From Mugil cephalus (lineage: Eukaryota; Chordata; Actinopteri; Mugiliformes; Mugilidae), in assembly GCF_022458985.1 (NCBI RefSeq), contig NC_061771.1, positions 16,484,001 through 16,548,000 on the forward strand: 64,000 nucleotides of DNA, read 5' to 3'. The stretch's first letter is position 1. Each line of letters starts with the position of its first letter. The notes under the pieces are model-generated. The model was not told the DNA's origin, did no database searches, and saw only the letters and a program-made list of their open reading frames with translations. Shown piece after piece: positions 28,301-38,900 of this stretch. Position numbers and translations under genes: made by a program.

Positions 28301-31300
28301 AAGCATAAACACGTAAATGTGAGGATGCATAGTAAATAAAACACAAGGTGTTTGTGAACCAACGACACCTCTTTGAACTCCACAGTCTGCTTGGACAAAA
28401 AGAGAGTGTTTTTGCATTGTGGACCAGTACTTTGTGGTTCACTCGCTGAGTCTGCCCACGATGAGATAGCAGAAACCTCTCGGCTCCATTTCTCAAAAAT
28501 AATTTTCCCCTCTTAAGTTGGAATTAATGCTTGATGTTTACCGATGACGCCCAGTGAATCTCTCAGTGTGATGAAGTCCGCTGTGCAGAGCTGAGTTTCC
28601 TCTAAAGCAAACTCCTCGAACCACAGATGGATCACCTGCAACAGAAACATGCAGAGGTGTTTCATCTTTCTTTTATGAATCTGAGAAGTCGATAAGAGAC
28701 GCGTGCTGCTGACAGGGTAGGCAGGAGTGTGCGCTCAGTGCGAAGTGTTGCTAGGTGTGGGAGAGCACATACGCTTGTGCCCTCATATGTATGTACAGTA
28801 GATGTGTGGAAACATCGAGGAACACTGAAACAAACAGGAAATCAGCTGCACGTCGTGAATACAGGAAGGCTGAGGAGGATGGATTGTAGGATTTTGTCCT
28901 GTGGTTCTGTGGAGAAGAGGTGAGGAGAATGACAGAGAGGAGGCAACCATCTGTCCGTGACGCTGCCGCTGCATTCTTCCCAGCTGTCCTCTACTGCTTG
29001 GCCTCACATAAAACATTTTCCATAACAGCAACTTGACAAACTCTACTGATTAGACACCTGGCACAGGGTGTTCGTGTGCAGACACGAGTGAAATGTTTTC
29101 ATCTGCTCAGTCCTGTGACAAAGAGATAAGGTGGATGTGTTGAAACTGAGGTTTTCATAAGGAACATTGCTGCGGACCTTAGAAATGGTTTGTGTCGTAA
29201 AAATAAATCTGTTCGTACCAAACCGGCCAACCAACCGACACCAACTCAGGAATCATCTGAAGCCTTGTTTTTAGAGACATATGTAGTGGAACAGCAAAAA
29301 CTCAGAGTTAATACTTCACTGCTATGTTATAAGCCCAATACAGTCTTACAACGAGGACTACAGTAATGATAATACTGTTTTCACAATATTAATCTTCCTG
29401 GTTTAAATTTGCAATTTAAGTGGTCTGTTTTTCTCTTTGTATTCTTCATGGATTGCGATGCACTTGTCATATATTCAAATGAACATCTGTTGTTTGTTAC
29501 CCGTGATTTGTGATGCAGCTCACTTCTCTCAGATTAATATGTAGATATCTCATGAATCCGTCAGCAGTTATCATTAAATATTCTTTCATGGGAGGTGAGA
29601 TACGTTAAAATGGACTCGGGTTCTCTGACTGTGCTTTGGAAGAGCATGAGTAAATGATTTTTGTCACCTTCCCCGGGTCCACAGTGATTTGCCAAGTGCA
29701 ACTTTTGCCATTGTCGTAGCTGTTGGGGTAGTTCCAGCTGGTGAAGGTGCCTGACTCCCCAGACAGCTCTCGAGGACCTCCACACCCCGAGGTGGGCTCT
29801 GTGGATGAATAACAGTGGTTATTGCTGAGACACCTTTGTTGGAAATCACAACCAGACGGTCCCTGCTTGAAGCGCAGCTACTCAGCTGTATTTAATGCCG
29901 CATCTTAGATGAAGAGAAACACCTCGACTACTCTCTGAATTTATTCATAGATCACAAGACGCCAAGAAGCCTCAAAGCTTAATTGTCACTTTTAATTACT
30001 GCGTACTCGTCACCCGCCGACTCAGATCCTGCTATTTCATTTTTTAGTTATCTTTTATTACTTTACTAGAAAATATTATTTTATAGTAAGCTGAAAACAA
30101 GATCAAGACAACACTCGGTCAATATCCATAATAATTATTATTTCTTTTTTGTCCAAGCTACACCCCCGTGGATGAAGAGGGATAACATTTACTGCGAATT
30201 TTTATATGAAATTTAAAAACACCATGTGGTATTTGCACCAGAAGACGTAATAGTAATTGATGGGTCCCAGTTTCAGGATTGACTATGCAGTATATCATCA
30301 ACCATAGCAGCAGTTTACTCTCCCTTGTGGCAAGATCAGCTTCTGTCAGGGAGTCTGGAGCGCAGCTGTGTTTAACAACAAATAGATAAGGGCCATTTAA
30401 CAAGAACCCTGTTATATCACAATTATGCTCTTTTGTGTAAAACAAGCCATCTCAGTTTGAGCTCCATTAATTATTATTTATTGGTTGAAGTGATACGGAC
30501 CAAGAGTCAATATCCTATCATTATCAGAACACTGTCCCTGTCTTTTAAGATAAGATAAGATAGTCTGTTAATTTATCCAGTACAGTTGATAAAAGAAAAG
30601 AAAAAAATAAACAAATAAAAAAAGGGACTGATTGACAAATGGTGGAACAGGTCTATCATAAAGACTATACAGAAAGACTTGTTACTGGCACACCCATCTT
30701 TTTGTTTTAATTTCCCATTATGAATCCACTGTCTATGATACAGTTAGGCCCAGAAATATTTGGACAATGACACAGTCTTCATGATTTGGACTCTAAATGC
30801 CACCATATTAGATTTGAAATCGAAGGGCTGCTTCTGTCTTCTGTCACATTGTCAATAAACACTAGTGACTCAGTGCTGCTGGACTCCATCCGTGTCCATG
30901 TCATCACACTGCGTCCACCGTGTTTTACAGAAGATGTGGTGAGCTTTGGATAATCGGTTGTTTCCAGCCTTCTGATACTTTCTTCTTCTCATCATTCTGG
31001 TAAAGGCTGATCTTAGTTTCATCTGTCCAAAGAATATTGTCCTAGAACATGACTGGCTACTTCAGATGTTTAATCTGGCCTTTCTATTTTCGAGGCTGGC
31101 TGATGGTTTGCACCTAGTGGTGAACCCTCTGTATTTACTCTGAAATCTTCTCTCTATGGTAGACGTAGATACAGATACACCTGCTTCCTGGAGACTAATA
31201 ATCCCTTGGATGGATGTTTTTCCTTCACAGTGGAAATGGTCCTACAGTCATCCACCACTATTGTCCTCTGTTAATATCCAGGCCTTTTTGAGTTCCTGAG

Positions 31301-32846
31301 GTCACCAGTGTTTTTTTTTTTTTTTTTTATTTCTCAAAATGTACCAAATTGTTGATTTGGGAACTCCTAATACTTCCGCTATATCGCTGATGGATTTCGG
31401 CTTTTTGTTCAACCTGAGGATGGTCTGTTGGTGGTAGTAATAGTCTGAGTTTCCAAATGCAAATACCACAAATGGACTCCAGACTCCAGACCTTTTATCT
31501 GCTTAGATGATGAAGGATTAATGGGGGAATAGCTGTTGCAGCCCATGAAATAGCCAACTGACTAATTACTTTTGGTCCCTTGAAAAAGAGTCAGCTACAT
31601 ATTAAAGAGCTGCATTTTCTAAACTCTTCCTCCAATTCGGATGTGACTACCATCGAATTACAGCTGAGAGTCTTCACTTTAAAACCACTTTGAGTATATA
31701 ACTGTATCTTGAACATGTTTTGTTAAAAAGCTAAAATAGCAAAACTTGTGTCAGTGTCCAAACATATATGGACCTAACTGTGTTTGTGTGATACCATGCA
31801 CAATAGAGATGAACAATCCTAAACCGCATCTTGATAATAATCTAAAGATATGATTAAATCTTACAACAAGTCTGATACTATCAGCACTGGCTGTACTTTG
31901 AGCTAAATACTGATATCAGACACGTGTGTAATGATGATACAGACATAGCCAGAGTTAATGTTCGACGTGTGCATCATCTAAGTCTAGCATGTTATCGTGG
32001 GGATCATTAGCCATAGACAGATAGTCGAGGCTAATGAAGAGGCATTTAGTTTTGCAGGTACTTGCTCATAAACCAAAATTCTGGGAAACCTTTTCTAAAT
32101 TTTAGCATGATGGTGGAACCACACATCATTCACATTTATCCTGTGGAGGCAGTGAATGTTTGCACAAGCTTTTATGGTGATGCATCTAATAACTGTTGCA
32201 GTTTGTTGGACCAAAGACAGACACAGACATCCTGTATGGTCAAACATGTCAACTACTGAGTGTCCGTGTCAGGAATACTGCCATTTAATAAAATGGAAAT
32301 CCAGTTTTCAAAATAAAATCAAAATTTCAAGGTCGCTATTTATTTATTTATTTATTTATTTTGTTTATTTTTTGTTGCCCAATACAACAAAAAGTAAAGT
32401 TTGGACTTCTTGTCAGGTCTCGTAACATTACATATATGTTAATTCTTTGCAATTCCACACTTTATAAAGATCACACATGTTAGGGTCACTAGTGGGTAAC
32501 TAAAGAATAAATTTAAATTTGCTAGAATTTTGAAAACTTGAAATAATAGATTGTAATTCTGAAAATGACAATATGCTTTTTAAAGTACACTAATAAACAA
32601 AATAGGTGACAGATATATATAGTTGACATACTGTATCTAAGGTGGACTGTATGTCGGCATTGAAGCAGAACACAAGTATAAACTCTCACCTGTTGTATCA
32701 GGAGATTCAGTAGATTCAGATTTGTCAGTGAAGTAGATGACAATGAGGCCGATGCAGGCGCCGGTCATAGCCACAAACAGAAACATCAGAGACTTTTCCA
32801 GAGTGCTCAGACCCCGGCGCCGACGATAACCTTTCTCCGCATCCAT
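10930..32846 (-). CDS. Ovochymase-like type II transmembrane CUB/serine polyprotease
   Basis: Twenty-five exons assembled by hand: 32846-32690, 29798-29668, 28635-28542, 27089-26949, 26714-26617, 24766-24640, 24351-24142, 23458-23243, 21917-21777, 21279-21034, 20856-20671, 18711-18602, 18482-18382, 17408-17131, 16839-16676, 16580-16397, 16305-16087, 14229-14095, 13979-13758, 13660-13481, 13362-13250, 13163-13069, 12174-11885, 11738-11578, 11127-10930. All junctions are GT-AG, phases agree throughout, and the total is 4197 bases: 1398 residues plus stop. Order: short Arg-rich cytosolic tail, one membrane segment (about 19-39), CUB1-CUB4, protease 1 (about 583-861), CUB5-CUB6, protease 2 (about 1114-1398). 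Protease 1 has His649, Asp702, Ser803; protease 2 has His1179, Asp1236, Ser1336. The [11 protein letters not shown] segment and S1-CUB-CUB-S1 layout are ovochymase-like; ovochymases are extracellular egg-associated proteases. The membrane anchor plus four leading CUBs is not a layout I recall. The substrate is unknown. The start is the ATG in AAAATGG; a GTG lies three codons upstream. Confidence 0.85.
12250..12563 (+). mobile_element. hAT-type non-autonomous element, 5'-truncated copy
   Basis: Shares its sequence with the copies at 17460 and 33237 (the 'gcacgctgcaatattagcag' word, 'tattgaatg...gataataataatgtatat', 'tccatcagtttggggtccttggcc') and ends in GTTGAAGACCCC. The 5' end is missing. 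It lies in the intron between the His and Asp exons of protease 2. Confidence 0.75.
13481..13979 (-). CDS. CUB6 module (exons 19-20)
   Basis: Exons 13979-13758 and 13660-13481. [36 protein letters not shown] and RFCGFAPP; four cysteines present, though the last acidic residue of the usual calcium site is Asn (VFNG). The donor of the first exon is the weak CTCG|GTTGGT; reading through would add a few residues and then a stop. Confidence 0.85.
14029..14052. repeat. (CA)n microsatellite
   Basis: A run of CA repeats about 45 bases downstream (in plus-strand coordinates) of the acceptor side of the CUB6 exon, within the intron. Confidence 0.9.
14095..16305 (-). CDS. CUB5 module (exons 17-18)
   Basis: Exons 16305-16087 and 14229-14095. 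[35 protein letters not shown] and TYCGNVGP show a complete CUB domain with four cysteines. The intron between the two exons holds the hAT element at 14519-15498. Phase 1 at both ends. Confidence 0.87.
14519..15498. mobile_element. hAT-superfamily element with intact 8-bp target duplication
   Basis: Left end CAGGGTTGTCAC, right end GTGACAGTCCTA, which are inverted repeats with a few mismatches and fit the CAGGG..GTCAC hAT type. The flanks are an identical 8-bp duplication, ATACTTAG at 14511-14518 and 15499-15506. No transposase frame is present, so it is non-autonomous. It sits inside the intron splitting CUB5. Confidence 0.85.
15500..16086. other. Intron sequence with possible LINE/SINE tail
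   Basis: Around 15790-15835 the word 'aagtaatttccctcttggatcatta' resembles the common teleost retroelement tail ending in a 'ggatnaataaagt' motif. Otherwise nothing recognised. Confidence 0.35.
16397..18711 (-). CDS. Serine protease domain 1 (exons 12-16)
   Basis: Exons 18711-18602, 18482-18382, 17408-17131, 16839-16676, 16580-16397. Activation site VVSR|IVNG, preceded by a tethering Cys (STCGKPAI). Catalytic residues: TAAHC, FDIALV and GDSGGP. Six residues before the catalytic Ser is Ser (KSVCQGDS), the chymotrypsin-type S1 pocket floor rather than trypsin's Asp; the pocket walls read SFG (Gly216) and KPSV (Ser226). If the last donor (A|GTATGA) were not used, the frame would end at a TGA eight codons on, giving a form lacking CUB5 onward. 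Confidence 0.88.
17460..18040 (+). mobile_element. hAT-type non-autonomous element, 3'-truncated copy
   Basis: Begins CATAGGTCTTCAACAGGG, continues with 'ggggtccgcggaggtactgca' and 'aaaatctttggttgattaga' and runs to the 'gataataataa' region; the right terminus is missing. Same family as the copies at 22347 and 33237. Intronic between the His and Asp exons of protease 1. Confidence 0.8.
18530..18551. repeat. (ATT)n microsatellite
   Basis: Seven tandem ATT units in the intron between the first two protease-1 exons. Confidence 0.85.
18712..19326. other. Intron sequence, nothing recognised
   Basis: First part of the intron between CUB4 and protease 1, as far as the fold-back element. No protein, RNA or repeat family recognised. 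Confidence 0.5.
19327..20224. mobile_element. Fold-back hAT-type element (two inverted copies)
   Basis: The left half (from 'caggtcttcagcgtttttcagg') is the reverse complement of the family, and the right half is a forward copy ending 'ttccttggcctgaaaaac' and GAAGACCCCTG. Both outer ends are therefore the same family end in opposite orientation, with similarity over at least 50 bases. The centre shows the family word 'atctttggttgattaga' in both directions. GTTTAGAT at 19319-19326 and 20225-20232 flanks the whole unit as an 8-bp direct repeat. Confidence 0.75.
20671..21279 (-). CDS. CUB4 module (exons 10-11)
   Basis: Exons 21279-21034 and 20856-20671. Opens with [13 protein letters not shown], then [30 protein letters not shown]; all four CUB cysteines are present. 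Ends in a Pro-rich linker ([13 protein letters not shown]) leading into the first protease. Phase 1 at both ends. Confidence 0.85.
21708..21740. repeat. (GT)n microsatellite
   Basis: GT run with one or two interruptions, about 40 bases past the CUB3 donor. Confidence 0.85.
21777..23458 (-). CDS. CUB3 module (exons 8-9)
   Basis: Exons 23458-23243 and 21917-21777. Contains [42 protein letters not shown] and THCGYIIP. As in CUB2, both cysteines of the first disulfide are absent: Ser-Gly-Gly (GSGGPII) replaces Cys-Gly-Gly, and NTSWEI replaces the usual Cys-x-Trp. Phase 1 at both ends. Confidence 0.85.
22347..22436 (+). mobile_element. hAT-type non-autonomous element, 5' fragment
   Basis: CATAGGTCTTCAACATGGG, 'ggggtccccggaggtactgca' and 'aaaatctttggttgattt', then divergence. 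First 90 bases of the family only. Confidence 0.75.
24142..26714 (-). CDS. CUB2 module with Thr-rich linker (exons 5-7)
   Basis: Exons 26714-26617, 24766-24640 and 24351-24142. CUB fold signatures are clear: [47 protein letters not shown]. However, the usual first Cys is Ala ([10 protein letters not shown]) and its partner before the Trp is Tyr (VLYQWKI), so the first disulfide is missing while the second is kept. The C-terminal part runs into a roughly 25-residue Thr/Pro-rich stretch ([12 protein letters not shown] and onward), a probable O-glycosylated mucin-like spacer. Confidence 0.85.
24767..26616. other. CUB2 intron; mostly unrecognised sequence
   Basis: Long intron between the first two CUB2 exons. 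Apart from the transposon remnant at 25853-26182 and short homopolymer runs, no recognisable element. Confidence 0.5.
25853..26182 (-). mobile_element. Tc1-like DNA transposon remnant
   Basis: The right end reads 'attgttatggctgatcagtg' then TA, the terminal repeat of a common teleost Tc1-like transposon. The internal 'atcaaggagtgtcattgcta' and 'gtttcccagcagaacactga' words match, in reverse complement, the copy at 53973-54355. The left end is decayed, so that limit is approximate. Confidence 0.65.
26949..29798 (-). CDS. CUB1 module (exons 2-4)
   Basis: Exons 29798-29668, 28635-28542 and 27089-26949. Starts with [11 protein letters not shown] and contains SCTWQITV, the Cys pair of the first CUB disulfide, then [12 protein letters not shown] and KYCGYSIP for the second pair. 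The acidic residues of the CUB calcium site (E in FEEF, D in ADF, D in LRD) are present. Both ends of the module are phase 1. Confidence 0.85.
27831..28248. mobile_element. MITE with 'tagactgtatataaatatgg' ends
   Basis: The left end TAGACTGTATATAAATATGG and the right end CCATCTTTATACAGTCTA are inverted repeats. About 420 bases, no coding content, AT-rich interior. It lies in the intron between CUB1 exons 3 and 4. Confidence 0.65.
30741..31780 (-). mobile_element. Tc1/mariner-type element with terminal inverted repeats, decayed
   Basis: Left end CAGTTAGGCCCAGAAATATT, right end ATATGGACCTAACTG with inverted-repeat match over about 30 bases (the ..TTTGGACA-TGACAC-type block is present on both sides). 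A TA dinucleotide precedes the left end; the right flank is TG. The minus strand of the interior still resembles the Tc1 block with ILWTDETK and YQNDEKK, but the frame is broken. About 1.04 kb. Confidence 0.75.
32337..32368. repeat. (TTTA)n microsatellite
   Basis: Six to seven tandem TTTA units. Confidence 0.85.
32690..32846 (-). CDS. Exon 1: start codon, cytosolic tail and membrane anchor
   Basis: Encodes 52 residues plus one base. The N-terminus carries RRRR at residues 8-11, then a hydrophobic stretch of about 20 residues from SLMFLF to VIYF, then an acidic Ser/Thr-rich stalk. Basic residues before the hydrophobic segment and no good signal-peptidase site suggest a type II anchor (protease domains outside). 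The donor ACAG|GTGAGA in phase 1 fits the next CUB exon (G|AG CCC). It is separated from that exon by a 2.9-kb intron, so it is the junction of the model most in need of RNA support; a separate small gene is the alternative. Confidence 0.7.
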
Positions 32847-33236
32847 TTTGCTCACGGTGGTGGCGATGTAGCGGACTGTGCCTCGACCAGCAGCTCACCG
32901 GCTTAATACCAACACAAGGAGCACCACATCTGAACTTTGACAGCAAAGGCGAACCTTGAGCTCACTCGCATGCAGTGCTGCGGCATGCTAGTCTGAGTGG
33001 GATTGATTAAGCCATAAATCATACAGTCTCATAGAAGGAAGTCTATTTATGTATTGAAGTGGCTGGTGTCCCCACTCAACAGGTCATCAGGACATCTTTC
33101 AAGAGACCAAAGCCATAGATAGATGTCATATGTTGAAGGAGACGTTAATGCTGTAATAATTATATTTTGACATATTTACCTCCCCTTCTATCAGCGAGAG
33201 TAATTACACAAAATGTTTTTCTACATTCCTGTAGTC

Positions 33237-33843
33237 CATAGGTCTTCAACAGGGGGTCCGCAGCCCCTAGGGGGTCCACAGAGTCTCTGCAATGGGGGTC
33301 ACAAAATCTTTGGTTGATTAGACATTTTATATATATATAAATTTTTCTCCACAATTTTAAATTTCTCTTAATACACATTAACATGAATCCAACATATTTT
33401 AGTAAAGGGATAATTGGAGGTGTCATCTTTCCGTCAGCACTTCATTCAGTGATACATGAGCTGTCTCAACAACGCACCGTTTCACACAGAGCACCACACC
33501 AGACATGTCAATCTAAGCCTCCTGTACACAGTAGCTGAACTACTGAGCCAACCAAGAGAAGAAGTCGCATATCACACGTTGCCTCTGCCAGGTATGTCTG
33601 TGTTTACGGCAGTTGCACCACCCTACAGTTGCATGTTTGAAATACAAAAACAAAAAAAATGGAAATTTGAACCTGTGTATTATTTGAATAGCTGAATATT
33701 GAATACAAAGTGATGATAATAATAATGTATATTTGTAAGTAGCACTAGGCCAAGTTTAATGTAGAACACATATAGTAGGTAGGGGGTCCCTGCTTAATAT
33801 CTCATCAGTTTAGGGTCCTTGGCCTGGAAAACGTTGGTCCCTG
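33237..33843 (+). mobile_element. hAT-type non-autonomous element, near-complete copy
   Basis: Runs from CATAGGTCTTCAACAGGG through 'aaaatctttggttgattaga', 'gaatccaacatattttagta' and 'gtaggtagggggtccctgct' to ACGTTGGTCCCTG. It is the most complete of the seven copies in the window and defines the family's ends (about 600 bp). Confidence 0.8.
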
Positions 33844-33909
33844 CCTTAGTACCTTCAGTTCTTCAGTGCTCTCTAATCAGGTGAAGCTACACCAACCTGT
33901 ATCATTTAC

Positions 33910-33952
33910 TGTTTTTTTTTGTTTGTTTGTTTGTTTGTTTTGTTTTGTTTTG
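33910..33952. repeat. (GTTT)n microsatellite
   Basis: Tandem GTTT/GTTTT units. Confidence 0.85.
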
Positions 33953-35867
33953 GTTTTTTTGGACTGTAATTCTTCTTCTTGAGGTTTTCATTTTAATCTG
34001 GAGGACTGGATTTGGACGTGTTCTACCTTGTAGTTAGTTATAATTGTAACTCCCATTTCTCCGGCATGGGCTGTACTCCATCTTCATGTTTTTGCCTACT
34101 GCTTTGGAAAACCAAGACCAACCAAAAGTTTTAGTTCAATATTACTCGTCAACTTGCGGAAGTAATAAAGAAAACAAAAGAAATCAAAGTGGACGCTAAA
34201 GTAACCTTACGCTTTTTATCATCCTTTGATACGTCCCTGTGCTGGCCCATTTATTTTAGCTGATCGCTACAGTTCAGCAAACACAGCCCTCTCTAGGTTG
34301 TTAATGCACAAATTCTTTATCTCCTGAGTTTTATTTTCAAGCTATTTCATAAACAACCACTCAGCACAAAATATATTGACAGTCAACAGATTCAGATCAG
34401 CAGTAAACCTTGACCAGGGCATGTCGGGGCCATATAGCCACGAGACACATTCACACCTTCAAACAGGTGAATACTTCTCACAGAGCAATTAATCGAGAAG
34501 ACAAATATGACAGAGCTCCACAGTTTTACTCTTTTCATCCACTCAACCCTTTGACTGGCATCGTAACCACACAGTTGATCTTTTTTTGTAGTGGTAGTAG
34601 CATTAGTAGACAGTTTTAGTAGTTTTCTAACCATTGCTAGTCATTCAGTTTGTAAGATATACAAATTTTCCTGTGTGTGAACACATTATATATACAAATA
34701 TCTAAGCTGAGATGTTTATACTTTTTGAGCTGTTGAACAGACATAGTGTATGAATCTGTACAATCGTGTGAACATTTTAATAATGACAGGTCAAAATACT
34801 CAGTTTGCAGTGCACGCGATTAATATAGATTAAGAATAAATTATATTTATCGTGATTAATCGTATTTCTTATCGTGGAAGTCAAAGGGTTAAGTTTCAAC
34901 GAGGGGTGACTGACACTCTAACTGGTGAATGGTATCTGTTTGGCCCGGTGATGATGCTAGATGCTAAGTCAGGAGATTGTTGCAGCAAACCAACAGTTCA
35001 ATACACAAATGCCAATCAATCAAGTAATTGCTCAGATGTTTTAATAAAACAAGCAGAAAAAGTTATTAGGGACCTTGTCAATTCCCATAGCAACCCACTA
35101 AATCCTTGTCTAAAACTTTCAGTCTGAATTTACAGAAGTTGTTCCAATGGTCACGTTACGAGAAAAGTCTTAGGAGCCATTCTTCAGGGAACACTTAATC
35201 ACTGTACCAGATTTTATTGCAGTTCATCAAACAGACAGACTAAAGTGCTGATAGAAGCACGGCCATGTTGTGGGTATGGATAAAATCCAAGTAATAAAAG
35301 ACAGAGGCCTCGATTAATGCACAGAATTGCATTCATGACCTGAGAAAACACAGCAATGGCCCCCGGGGCTACAGTAAAATGGTCTTGATAAATTTGGGAA
35401 CAAAGCACAATGGGTAAAAGTATGATATAATTGATCTTCTGTGCTTCCTCAGCTCAAAGGGATAAAGGGATTAACTTCCTCTGCAGCGATGCAGACAATC
35501 CAGAGTGACAGAGACCACGCTGTGACAAAAGCACAGAGGTCACAGGTAATGAGTTTCACAAGGAGGATGTTAGACTTGGGATGAAACTCCATACAAAGAC
35601 CCTCAATTGGGTTTTATCGGAATCATCTCCGGGCTTCACTTCGGCTGCACTAGAATCTGAAGCAGAAATCTTCGCCGTCTGTCCCCTTTAACACTTCATT
35701 TTGTTTCAAGATAAGGACTTTCCCTCCATTTCACAAAGGGCGAGATGTAACAAAACCGGCTTATCTCTCTTTCTGCGGACGATGATTTTGCAATGCCAGA
35801 CACCTATTGTTAAATACATTATCAGCAAATATTGATATACTACATGTGTATGTGCACTTTTGTGCCT

Positions 35868-35934
35868 ATCTGTCTGTCTGTCTGTCTGTCCCTTTCCTCT
35901 CTCTCCCTCCATCCCTCCCTCCCTCCCTCCCTCC
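35868..35934. repeat. Compound (CTGT)n / (CCCT)n microsatellite
   Basis: Tandem CTGT units at 35868-35890 and CCCT units from about 35905. The opening frames across it are repeat artefacts. Confidence 0.85.
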
Positions 35935-38900
35935 ATGTTTCACCTTTATCAGTGTTTGTTTTGGATCCCCTTGCTTCACCAGGGGACCTATGATTTATGG
36001 GCACATCTGTCAGCCATAATAAAGCAGCCTCTAATGAAGCCACAGAAGGTGGCCTTTGTGTATATGTGTGTGTATACGCTTTTTTTTTTTTTCCATGTGT
36101 CTTCGCACATATATGCGCTGTTAGAAAGGTTACGAGTGCACGTGCTTGTGAGCTGAATGGTAAGCAATCAATGATGAGCTCTCAGTTGTTTAATACGTCC
36201 GGTTATGTGCGGTGCGTCAGCGTTGCAGAGAAGACAGAAACACTAAATTAATGAAGCAGGATGGGGGGGAAAAAGGTCTATGTGTTGCGACAAAAGGGTG
36301 AATTTTATAGGAGACGAAGGGGCTGTGCTGCAGAAAACTGGAACTGTTCGACAAAAACGCGCATTCGCACAGGGCAACACTGCACTGGAAACAAATGTAG
36401 GCCACATATTCCACTGGGAGCAGAGCGGCCATCAGGAGGACGAGCCTTACTTCCAGCTATCTGGCAAATACAATATGAGGATAAATAAGGCAGAGGAGCG
36501 GTAGAAGACCATTTTGTGGGAACCATTCTGCAGAGGGGAAGCCAGCAGAAGCTTTAATTACCTCACTGTTTCTGGCTTAGGAGGCTCTGCCATGATATCA
36601 TCGCCGAAGAGGGATGGGAGCGTCTGGAATAGATAGAAAAGGGGGAGTTGGAGCTGGAGGGGAAGGTACAGTGAGAAACAGATGAGAGACGGGAGATGAA
36701 GGTGACAGCGGAGACACCGAGAGAAACCCTAAATGAAAGAGCATCATTTTCATCCATTTTCATCTCCAAAACGGTTGGAGCCTTTGCTTTGACTCTTCAG
36801 TCGTCATCCAGGCGCCGCTAATTACCCGGTCGGCAATCTCAAAACACTATCTGTAAATATTCTTAACTCTCGTCCCTGTAGTAAAAACGGATCTAATGAT
36901 CTGTGAGTAGATATATTTTATCCCGATGATGGTCTCGGGTGATTGTCATGGCTTCTCTCCAAGTACTCTAGCCTCTCTGCAGGGCTCCCTGTAAGGCGGG
37001 TCTATATGAAGCGCAGCTCATGTGTTTATGGAGCTAACTGGGTCACTGCGAGCAGATCTCAAATCCCAATACCACAGCAACTTATCTGTAGGACTTCAAT
37101 TATAGCTCAAAAATGTTGCTGTCGCCGCTGCCCTCAATTTCTTCCAGAATCTGAGGTTGATGTTATTCGTGCTTTGGAATGATTAAGTTCTGAACATCCC
37201 CCTTTCCAACAGATAATGACTAAATTAATACCTTTCAATATAATAATAGTCAGATTCTTGCTGGGTTCTTGCTATAAAACAGAGCAGATCAACAATTTCT
37301 TGATTTCCTGCACACACACAAATTAAATGTGTCTGGGTTTTTGTAACTAGCAAACAGCAATAAATATTTCACAGCACACATGGAAAAAAACAAAACAAAC
37401 AACAACAAAAAAAACAATATACTATACGCAGTACCACAATTTCTCTTTCTCTTCTCTACAGCGAATCAATTCAGCCGCGGGAGCAGCACCATTAGTTATA
37501 GCATCTCAGTGTGAGTCAGGGGAGGCCCTTGGGCAGTAACAGGGGGCTCCTGCTTCCTCTCATGGTCTATCAGTCTTTAATTTTAGCTTCTCACCAGGCC
37601 CGGGAGTTTCCTTGTTAAGTGGCAACACTTGAGAGGTTTTTATTTCACTATCAGGCTATTGAGGCTGTTCTGACACGGCCGTGTCTGGAAGGAATCTATT
37701 CAATCACCTGTGTTTTTAGCTGCAGTCTTACAGGATGACCTTTATTCAAATATGACTTGACTACTTTGCAGCATTGTGTTGTGCATGGATGGGTTACGGA
37801 GGGAAGCTGCAGCTTTAGCGTCCCTTTAAACAAAAAATCTGCAGGACTGCGCTGTAGTCTTGTTTTTATTTAGCAATTTGTTTGTAGGTGAATGCGGTTT
37901 GTTGACAGTTTATATCGTTTTATTTTCAACTTGTCAACATATCCCATGAAAAGACCACACAACAACGAATCCCTCTTACTAACAAATACTGTCTCCTATT
38001 AGCTAATACTTCTGTGTTGCAATAAAATCAAATTTATGATGCAAAATGTCTAGTATTAAGTGTGTTTTCATACAGTTAATAGTAGATTAGTATTTAATGT
38101 CATGAATAATCACCAAACACAAAACATGCATTAACTCCTGTTTGAGTGTTTGCCTGTGTTTCTAATATTACTATCATTTTCATTTAGCAGATATATTTAT
38201 AAAGTAAGATGTGTTCTTAGAGAGCAGAGAGCGCGTTTGACCTCTCACATCATCTCCAGGTGGTTGTATGTTTACAGAATTGTGTCAGAGTTAATAAAAT
38301 ACACACCTGTGCTGATGTGAAGCGTCCGTGTTTGCTTTGCTTTCAAGTATTTTTTTTAATTCTTACATCACCGACGTGGATGTCTGAATCACCGGGGCCC
38401 ACCTTTCCGTGTTATAATTAGAGCTTAGATTTCGAAAACGATGTTAGAAACGCATCGTTTGGTCTCTGAATAGGGCTTTGTTGACTTTCATCAACAAGGG
38501 GAATGACGTTCAGCAGCCAGATTTGAACCCATGGCGTGACGATGTTTGTGTTAGGGCACTGGGTCAACAATGCACTCAGGGCTGGCTGATTTTTTTTTTT
38601 GTACATGTACATTGTTCATTTACATCCACGGGGAGGCCGTGGAGCGGCTGGTATTTGTCCATGTGGCTTTAAAATCCCTCTCCACGTTCCCCAGTGCTAA
38701 CCACCGCCTGTGGCCAAATCTAATCTGCATTTCCAAATGGGAACCAGTCATAGCGACACAATGAGTTGGGGGCGGGGGTTATTAAAAATTGAAACACAAG
38801 CTAATTAAAGCTGGTGTGAAAGAATCAAGGAGAAGAAGAATTAAGGCTGGTGATTGGGCCAACAAATCCAACTGAGCTCGATGAGTGGAAGAGGAGGAGG

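Larger units (their letters stand above)
29799..32689. other. Intron 1 of the ovochymase-like gene
   Basis: Besides the Tc1-like element at 30741-31780, it holds a fragment at 30547-30575 ('agataagataagatagtctg') like teleost retroelement tails and a TTTA tandem tract at 32337-32368. No coding signal. Confidence 0.55.

Noticed and set aside
35868-35934. Regular short repeats resembling an array with spacers
   Set aside because: They are direct tetranucleotide microsatellites without spacers, in a vertebrate genome; not a CRISPR array.
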